Assembly: GCA_023138735.1 (NCBI GenBank)
Contig: JAGLOY010000048.1
Location: forward strand, 1-64,000
Direction: 5' to 3'
Source: Candidatus Aegiribacteria sp.
GTDB taxonomy: Bacteria > Fermentibacterota > Fermentibacteria > Fermentibacterales > JCC-6
DNA length: 64,000 nt
Part shown: positions 58,019-64,000 of the stretch, piece by piece
How the letters are laid out: the number at the start of each line of letters is the position of its first letter
How positions within the stretch are numbered: position 1 is the first letter of the stretch
Translations under genes and position numbers: made by a program
The notes under the pieces: model-generated
Database searches by the model: none
What the model saw: the letters and a program-made list of their open reading frames with translations, nothing else
Told to the model about the DNA's origin: nothing

Positions 58019-58717
58019 CTACATTAGTGACATCAGCGATTCCCACCGCTGGTATTCCGTCGAAACGGGAAGGTCTCTATGTTTAAGGAAGGATATTACT
58101 GATGGTTCGCTCAGGCGAAGGAAGGGATCAACCTTCAATTCGTCCACGAGCGATGCGAAGACAAAGGCGGGATCGTAGCTGCGCAGATACGTGTCGATAC
58201 AGCTGTTGGCTGGTTCTACCATCCTGGCGAACTCCAGATATTCCTCAACGTAGTCATGACCCGCGTAGATTACCGTATCACCGGGCAGCTCAAGAAGTTT
58301 CCCGATCGATTCGTAGAATGTTCGAATGTCCCCGGCACCACACCTGCCGACCTTGCCGTTGAAAAGAGTGTCCCCTGAGATGAGTATTCCATCAACATGG
58401 AAACAGACCGAATCAGCCGTATGGCCCGGTGTATGGATGATCTCTATACGGGACTTCTCAAGCGGAAGCGTTCCTCTGGAAGGGAGTTCTCCAACATTTA
58501 TGAATTCCGCTTCAGTTGCTGCCGCAAGCTCTTTATTTCCGCAGGTGTGATCTCCATGTGAATGAGTGTTGGTGAGTATTTTCAGTTCCAGGCGATGCCT
58601 TTCCATGAACGAAAGCATCTGATCGGCAGCTCCTCCATCAATTGCGAGGGCGTATCTCTCGCCGTATATCAGGTACCCAAGATTGTCAGCAGAATATCTG
58701 AACTGCTTTACCTTCAT
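58019..58717 (-). CDS. MBL fold metallo-hydrolase (glyoxalase II-like)
   Basis: LTNTHSHGDHTCGNKEL; IEIIHTPGHTADSVCFHVDGILISGDTLFNGKVGR; VIYAGHDY. Confidence 0.93.
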   Translation of the reverse strand: MKVKQFRYSADNLGYLIYGERYALAIDGGAADQMLSFMERHRLELKILTNTHSHGDHTCGNKELAAATEAEFINVGELPSRGTLPLEKSRIEIIHTPGHTADSVCFHVDGILISGDTLFNGKVGRCGAGDIRTFYESIGKLLELPGDTVIYAGHDYVEEYLEFARMVEPANSCIDTYLRSYDPAFVFASLVDELKVDPFLRLSEPSVISFLKHRDLPVSTEYQRWESLMSLM

Positions 58718-58897
58718 ACCAGTACTCCTTTCTCATCTGCGCAATAGCATAACGCAATTCAGTATGATTTAACAATCAGCCTGCGGTGGAGCCGGTTCGG
58801 TCAGTCAGGAAACAGTATTAATCATTTAAGGAGAAATATTGACTGGGGAAGCATGCGGATGTAAAATATCAACTGATTCCGCCCCGGAGGTGATGTT

Positions 58898-59473
58898 ATG
58901 AAGAAAAGCATACTTGGGAAAAGCAGAATAGAGGCTCTGTCTGATGGTGTCTATGCCATTGCGATGACGCTTGCCGTTTTAAGTATTGATGTCGATTCTG
59001 TAATTCATACGCATGAATCCCTTATTCAGGCTATTCCAGGAATGCTGGAGCAGCTTCGTCACTACATCATTGCTTTCCTGACCCTGGCGAGTTTCTGGAT
59101 AGGGCAGCATTTCCTTATGGACAGAATCAAGCAGACGGATGCCGGTCTCAACTGGATAATCATGATCCATCTTCTGCTCATCGCTCTGATTCCAGTGACA
59201 ACGGATATTATCGGCAATTTCCAAAGCGTTCTCTCAGTACAGATATTCGTGGTTAACCTGTTTCTGATAAGCCTGTCTATCGATATCCAGTACGCTTACG
59301 CCAGAAGTCATCCTGATCTGGGGCTGGACAGGGAAATCAGAAAGCACCGATGGCTGGGTGCTGTAATCTTCCCTGGCTTCTCCGTTCTGGTATTCTTTCT
59401 TGCATGGCCCCTCGGGGGATGGGCGACACTTCTCTACCTCTTCATTCCCTTTATAAGAAAGTCCATTAACTGA
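58898..59473 (+). CDS. TMEM175-like (DUF1211) potassium channel family protein
   Basis: RIEALSDGVYAIAMTLAVLSIDV...ASFWIGQHFLMDRI...WIIMIHLLLIALIPVTTDIIG. Confidence 0.85.
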   Translation: MKKSILGKSRIEALSDGVYAIAMTLAVLSIDVDSVIHTHESLIQAIPGMLEQLRHYIIAFLTLASFWIGQHFLMDRIKQTDAGLNWIIMIHLLLIALIPVTTDIIGNFQSVLSVQIFVVNLFLISLSIDIQYAYARSHPDLGLDREIRKHRWLGAVIFPGFSVLVFFLAWPLGGWATLLYLFIPFIRKSIN

Positions 59474-59568
59474 CCAGCAGTGATAAAAGATTCGGATATC
59501 CGGAATGGAAATAGAGTTAATCTGTTATAGTACACACGTTGACTGATACTAACCGAAGGGAAGACATT

Positions 59569-60714
59569 ATGTGGTTAATCATCTGCGTTTGCATTTTGTC
59601 GCTGATAGTGCTTAGCGGCTGCCGGGACGATTCCCCTCCGGAAGAGGTTGTCGCGGGTACTTCTATTGACACAATTTTTGTATCTCCTTCGGACACCATC
59701 GGAATTCTCATGGGGGATTCCAATTACGTTTTTGGAACCATCGGTGACGCTCTTTACACTGATGAGGGAAACATAGCAGTGCTGGATGAAGCAGGATGCT
59801 GTATAAAGGTCTTCGATCCTTCAGGTGAGTTTCTGATGCAGATCGGCCGGGAGGGCAGCGGCCCGGGTGAGATGCTATACCCCGGTGGTATGGTGCTGCT
59901 GTCGGACGGTTCTTTCGGCGTTCTTGATCAGGCAAGCGGCGGTTTCAGCAGATTCAACGCTGACGGTTCATTTGACAGCCTGTACATTGATTTCCAGGGA
60001 CAGGGAGTGCCCCAGTGGGCATGGGGAGTGGACGATTATGCCTTTGTGGGAGCTTCCAACGTAACGAGAATGCAGGATGATGCGATAATGGTAACTTTCA
60101 GTGTGGGAAGGTGGGAGGATTCGATCGATCCGACCGTTGTGTATTTTGAAAACACTTTCCCCTTCAATCCGGCTGATATGGCATCATTTCTTGAGAATGC
60201 AATCTTTTCAGTCGCCTTTGCGGCTGAAAGGGATGGTTTTGTCTACGTAGCTCCCGTTTCCTCCAGTGAGTACCGAATAGATATTTACAGCCCGGATGGA
60301 ACTCTCATGTCCACCATCGAAAGAGATATTCCTCGAGTTGAAAAATCCGCTGAGGAAATCGAGGAAGAGACCGCTATGATCAGCGCCATCCTTAGGGAGC
60401 GGGGCCTTCCGGAATACATGATCGACTACACCCCTGATTCATTTCACTGGATGATCCCGCCCCAGAGTATAGGGGCCGACGGCATGGGCAGGATATGGGT
60501 TCAGAACGGAACAGTCGATGAGTCGGTACTGGACGTTTATTCAAGAGATGGAGAACACCTTGCTGTAGTAAGGGTGGAAGGCGTGGTAAATCCCGATGTA
60601 CTTGATTTTATTAATTTCAAGGTTCAGCCTCAGGGAATTCTGGGATATTCCCTGCAGGACCCGGAGTATCCAAGGCTCTACGTAATCCCGATGCCTGAAA
60701 TACCGGAGGAATAA
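59569..60714 (+). CDS. 6-bladed beta-propeller (NHL-like) lipoprotein
   Basis: MWLIICVCILSLIVLSGC lipobox; GNIAVLDEAGCCIKVFDPSGEFLMQIGREGSGPGEMLYP. Confidence 0.85.
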   Translation: MWLIICVCILSLIVLSGCRDDSPPEEVVAGTSIDTIFVSPSDTIGILMGDSNYVFGTIGDALYTDEGNIAVLDEAGCCIKVFDPSGEFLMQIGREGSGPGEMLYPGGMVLLSDGSFGVLDQASGGFSRFNADGSFDSLYIDFQGQGVPQWAWGVDDYAFVGASNVTRMQDDAIMVTFSVGRWEDSIDPTVVYFENTFPFNPADMASFLENAIFSVAFAAERDGFVYVAPVSSSEYRIDIYSPDGTLMSTIERDIPRVEKSAEEIEEETAMISAILRERGLPEYMIDYTPDSFHWMIPPQSIGADGMGRIWVQNGTVDESVLDVYSRDGEHLAVVRVEGVVNPDVLDFINFKVQPQGILGYSLQDPEYPRLYVIPMPEIPEE

Positions 60715-60800
60715 CCAGTATACCTGACCGCAATTATGCCATTTTTAACAGTATATCCGGATGTCAGCTAACAATTTGAACTATTACTGAAGCGTCAGCC

Positions 60801-60829
60801 TTGACAAAATTCAACTTCTCTAGTATTAA
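60801..60829 (+). promoter_or_regulatory. sigma70-like promoter
   Basis: TTGACA (60801-60806) - 17 nt - TATTAA (60824-60829), upstream of the ATG at 60863. Confidence 0.5.
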
Positions 60830-60833
60830 CTTA

Positions 60834-60846
60834 TTAGTATTACTAA
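60834..60846. promoter_or_regulatory. perfect inverted repeat TTAGTA-T-TACTAA just downstream of the candidate -10; possible operator
   Basis: Read directly at 60834-60846. Confidence 0.35.
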
Positions 60847-60862
60847 GAAAGGATATGCTATT

Positions 60863-62002
60863 ATGTTGAATTTTGCGCTGGCCGGAATACTGACAATTGT
60901 AGTACTTGTGACAGGTTGCGGGACATCCGATGAAAATCCAGCCGCTTCGGTGCAACCGGTTTACATAGACACGAATCTCACCGTCATGCTGTGCCCTGTT
61001 GATTCAATCGGAATTGAGCTTGGGGATTCAAATTACGTAATGGGAGGCGTTGAAGGCGTTGCCTTCGGTCCGGACGGTAATATCGCTGTGCTGGATTGCG
61101 GCAGGTCAACCGTCCGTCTCTACTCGCCCCAGGGTGAGTATCTAAGAAGCATCGGACAAAGGGGAAACGGTCCTGGAGAACTTCAGACTATCACCTTCAT
61201 GGCTATTTCGGAAGATGGCACCATTCACCTGTCGGGCACGGGCAGTCAAATACTAGGGCTTCATTCCTACGATTACTTCGCGGGGGAATGGCTTGGAAGC
61301 AGCAGAACTTTCGTCCCCCCCAGCTGCTTTGAGGGTACCCGTGGTAACAGATACATCAGGAAGGATATAAACTTCGAAGTCAACGGCGATGAGATAACTC
61401 TTCCGGTGTCAATATCAATGTACGAAACAGGTAATGATGAGCCTCTTGTTACCTACTACGAAGAAATATTTCCCTTTGATCCAACCGATGATGTTGGATT
61501 ACTGGAACTCGACTGGTACGGGTACGATATCGCCGCGGGTGCAGATGGAACGGTTTTCATTGCTCCCCGCTCGACAGAGGAAGCGCTTATAATTGTATGT
61601 GATTCGGCGGGAAACGAGATCCGGACGCTGCAGCTCCCCTACCAGCCAACAGAAAGAACAGAGGATGAATTGGAGATGGAGAGGAATATTCTCAGGGCAA
61701 AGGCAATAGCGTCGGATGAAAGTCCGGAGGGCCTTGAACCTGATCCTTTCAAGCCCATGATCAGGGGAATTGAGACGGATGGAGACGGCAACCTCTGGGT
61801 TCTGCAGGGCGGACCGAATATTCCGACTTTTACTGTTCTTGATTCCGAAGGTTATTTCCTTCACACCGCAATAGTCACCCCGGAGCCTCCTGACGGCAGC
61901 ACCTGGCGGTTTCATATCGATGAAAACGGTTTTCTCGCCTATGCCGAAGACCCTTTCTTCGGATTCTATAAGGTCTATATTCTCCAGATGAGAGAGGGGT
62001 AG
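60863..62002 (+). CDS. 6-bladed beta-propeller lipoprotein, tandem paralogue
   Basis: MLNFALAGILTIVVLVTGCGTSDE lipobox; DSIGIELGDSNYVMGGVEGVAFGPDGNIAVLDCGRSTVRLYSPQGEYLRSIGQRGNGPGELQ. Confidence 0.85.
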   Translation: MLNFALAGILTIVVLVTGCGTSDENPAASVQPVYIDTNLTVMLCPVDSIGIELGDSNYVMGGVEGVAFGPDGNIAVLDCGRSTVRLYSPQGEYLRSIGQRGNGPGELQTITFMAISEDGTIHLSGTGSQILGLHSYDYFAGEWLGSSRTFVPPSCFEGTRGNRYIRKDINFEVNGDEITLPVSISMYETGNDEPLVTYYEEIFPFDPTDDVGLLELDWYGYDIAAGADGTVFIAPRSTEEALIIVCDSAGNEIRTLQLPYQPTERTEDELEMERNILRAKAIASDESPEGLEPDPFKPMIRGIETDGDGNLWVLQGGPNIPTFTVLDSEGYFLHTAIVTPEPPDGSTWRFHIDENGFLAYAEDPFFGFYKVYILQMREG

Positions 62003-62005
62003 TAC

Positions 62006-62635
62006 GTGAGCGGTTTCAGTGGAGCATTCATAACCGGCAAACCGGTAGGGGAAGGCAGTGGGGCAGGGCCAGGGCGCTGGGCATTGTTCCTCAGCAGCCC
62101 ATTCATCTTTTCCTTCTGTCTTGCCTGTGTTTACCTTGGTATGAGGGGAGTTATGAGACTGGGAGGATTCGTAGCGGTCGGAGGTCCCTACGAAATAGCT
62201 CATCCGGCACCGGACTGGATCTGGATATTCCCCATCTCGATGATGCTCATGATGGCATCGATGTTCGCCTCCATTTTCGCGACATCACGCATCAGCGGCC
62301 CAAATATCATGGCCCTGTCCTGGTCGGCCATCTTCACCCTGCTCGGATGGAACTTCGTTCAATTCGGTTTCGGTATAGGCATGGGTGGAAGACTGGCGTT
62401 CGGCTGGATAATATGTGCAGTGACGTTCATGCTTATGGGTCTGATCCCTCTTGTTTTCATACTCAAATCCTTCTTCAGGTCATGTGCGAGAAGGATAAAC
62501 TCCGGCAACGAAGTCAGTGCCGGTATGTCCGGCGCAAACGGGCAGCTTTCATGGAGCACGTCTCTTATTCTTCAGGCTGCACTCTGCTGCGGCGGCTTCT
62601 GGATGGGACTGCTGTTCTTCAGAGCGGTTTCATGA
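62006..62635 (+). CDS. hypothetical membrane protein
   Basis: 209 aa with several hydrophobic segments; 4-nt overlap with the following PHP gene. Confidence 0.6.
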   Translation: MSGFSGAFITGKPVGEGSGAGPGRWALFLSSPFIFSFCLACVYLGMRGVMRLGGFVAVGGPYEIAHPAPDWIWIFPISMMLMMASMFASIFATSRISGPNIMALSWSAIFTLLGWNFVQFGFGIGMGGRLAFGWIICAVTFMLMGLIPLVFILKSFFRSCARRINSGNEVSAGMSGANGQLSWSTSLILQAALCCGGFWMGLLFFRAVS

Positions 62636-63543
62636 GCACAGCAGACCTGCATACTCATACGACATGCTCGGACGGTGAGTACACACCCTCTGAAATAATC
62701 CGCGCAGCAAAGGATCTGGGTTTCAATACCATAGCCATTACAGATCATGACACCACCTCAGGTATATCAGAAGCTCTTTCTGCCGGAAGAGATGCCGGTA
62801 TTGAAGTAATCCCCGGAATTGAAATCACCGTAAGATTCCGCAGAGAGTACTTCACGGGATCGCTTCATGTTCTTGTATACTTCTCAGAGGAGCTTTTTCA
62901 TGATAAGGCCTTTCTGGCCGAACTTGAGTGGATCGTTTCAAAGGGCCGAGGTCCGGCACTTATCAAAGAGCGGGTCAGGTGCATTAACGAAGAATTCGGC
63001 CCGGCAGGAAAAACTCCTCTGCTGACACGAAACCTGACAGTTGCGGAAATATCCGCCTGCGCGGTTAATATTTCCCGTAGACATTTCGCAAAGATCCTGT
63101 CTGAGAAACACGGGTTATCGAAGGAGGAAATATCACTCCTTATAGGCAACGACAGCCCTGCTTACGTACCCTCGGGTGTAGATATGAAGCTACTGCAGGC
63201 TATCTTCAGCAAATATCCCGTAATTCCTGTTCTCGCTCATCCGGCCGCAGGTTCATTTCCCGGGGGCGGCCACTACAGAGAGGTTCTCCCTCCCCTCTCC
63301 ACGGTAGAGAGAATTCTCCCTGAATTTCTGGACCTGGGGATAAAAGGTCTTGAGGTTTATTACCCGGGTCATGCGCCGGAACAGGTTGAATACCTTCTGG
63401 AACTTGCCCGGAAGCATAATCTCGTAGTCACGGGGGGCTCCGACTGCCATGACGATACCGGGCGCCCTCTTCTGAAACCCGGGACAGTTAAGAATGTATC
63501 CGCCTTTCTGAGGCTGTTATCGGGAGGGGAGTTGAGGATATGA
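62632..63543 (+). CDS. PHP domain phosphoesterase
   Basis: Start refined to MSTADLHTHTTCSDGEYTPSEIIRAAKDLGFNTIAITDHDTTSG; GIEVIPGIEIT; VTGGSDCHDD. Confidence 0.92.
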   Translation: MSTADLHTHTTCSDGEYTPSEIIRAAKDLGFNTIAITDHDTTSGISEALSAGRDAGIEVIPGIEITVRFRREYFTGSLHVLVYFSEELFHDKAFLAELEWIVSKGRGPALIKERVRCINEEFGPAGKTPLLTRNLTVAEISACAVNISRRHFAKILSEKHGLSKEEISLLIGNDSPAYVPSGVDMKLLQAIFSKYPVIPVLAHPAAGSFPGGGHYREVLPPLSTVERILPEFLDLGIKGLEVYYPGHAPEQVEYLLELARKHNLVVTGGSDCHDDTGRPLLKPGTVKNVSAFLRLLSGGELRI

Positions 63544-63553
63544 GGCAGACTCC

Positions 63554-64000
63554 TTGAATACCGCTCTCACTCTTGCCATTCTGTTCGCAGGGGCCTTCCT
63601 GCAGGGACTGACAGGGTTTGGATACTCCCTCTTTTCTCTGCCTCTTCTTGCTTTGCTTATGCCTGTCGCCTCCGCCGTTCCAGTGCTGTGCGTTACCAGC
63701 ATTTTCCTCAATCTGAGCGTGTTCTGGAAGGCAAGGAAGAACCTTGACCTGAAGCGGATACTTCCTCTGCTCATCTCCGGAGCAGTTGCGCTTCCCGCAG
63801 GCGTCTGGCTGCTGAAGATCGCGGATGAATCGGTACTCAAGATCAGCGTCGGCATTATTGTAATCCTTTCTTCGCTGATATACCTTTCCGGATTCAGAGT
63901 AACAGTCAGAAGGGAAAAGCTGGCTATGATACCTGTAGGTTTTCTGAGCGGTCTGCTGAACGGCGCTACTACTTTCAGCGGTCCTCCGGTCATCCTCTTT
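63554..64000 (+). CDS. sulfite exporter TauE/SafE family protein, truncated by window end
   Basis: Not in the ORF track; in-frame translation LNTALTLAILFAGAFLQGLTGFGYSLFSLPLLALLMPVASAVPVLCVTSIFLNL...GFLSGLLNGATTFSGPPVILF from a TTG start. Confidence 0.8.
   Translation, partial: MNTALTLAILFAGAFLQGLTGFGYSLFSLPLLALLMPVASAVPVLCVTSIFLNLSVFWKARKNLDLKRILPLLISGAVALPAGVWLLKIADESVLKISVGIIVILSSLIYLSGFRVTVRREKLAMIPVGFLSGLLNGATTFSGPPVILF

Noticed and set aside
1-64000. CRISPR arrays, tRNA or rRNA genes, retrons or prophage modules
   Set aside because: No regularly spaced repeats, no rRNA-like stretches and no cas, reverse transcriptase or phage structural motifs were recognised by reading. Short tRNAs cannot be fully excluded without a covariance-model search.

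Overview
The window looks like the chromosome of an uncultivated FCB-group-like bacterium. The taxonomic guess rests on secreted beta-propeller lipoproteins, a T9SS-like C-terminal sorting domain and a TonB receptor with a CarboxypepD_reg-like N-terminus; it is not proven. Layout: (1) 0-7.9 kb: zinc-ribbon protein, a large AAA/TPR/BTAD regulator, a glucosaminidase coupled to a DUF4143-type ATPase, a PGPGW membrane protein and a TPR protein. (2) 7.9-39.1 kb: a large, AT-richer surface-polysaccharide locus. It has a polyprenyl-phosphate sugar transferase, epimerase, ADH-Gfo/Idh/MocA fusion, six-hairpin-like protein, sulfotransferase, DUF354 protein, two PaaK/CapK-like adenylating enzymes, CapA-like protein, Wzx-like flippase, heparinase II/III-like protein, Wzy-like polymerase, ATP-grasp protein, several GT4 glycosyltransferases, polysaccharide deacetylase, and a GNAT/aminotransferase/WbqC/DegT module. 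It is interrupted by an IS3-family element. (3) 39.1-41 kb: a scar zone with a truncated DegT copy, a truncated propeller ORF and a frameshifted pilT-like gene. (4) 41-64 kb: AbiEii/AbiEi-like TA pair, methyltransferases, GrpB, hybrid histidine kinase, beta-helix lipoprotein, TonB receptor plus lipoprotein, S41 and M28 peptidases, MBL hydrolase, TMEM175-like channel, tandem propeller lipoproteins, PHP protein and a truncated TauE/SafE protein. No tRNA, rRNA or CRISPR array was recognised. The best candidate for something undescribed is the sulfotransferase/heparinase/PaaK/ATP-grasp polysaccharide locus. The most concrete sequence-level observations are an epimerase that seems to need a CTG start, two homopolymer frameshifts (IS3 orfB, pilT), and a 5'-truncated-copy scar of a DegT gene.
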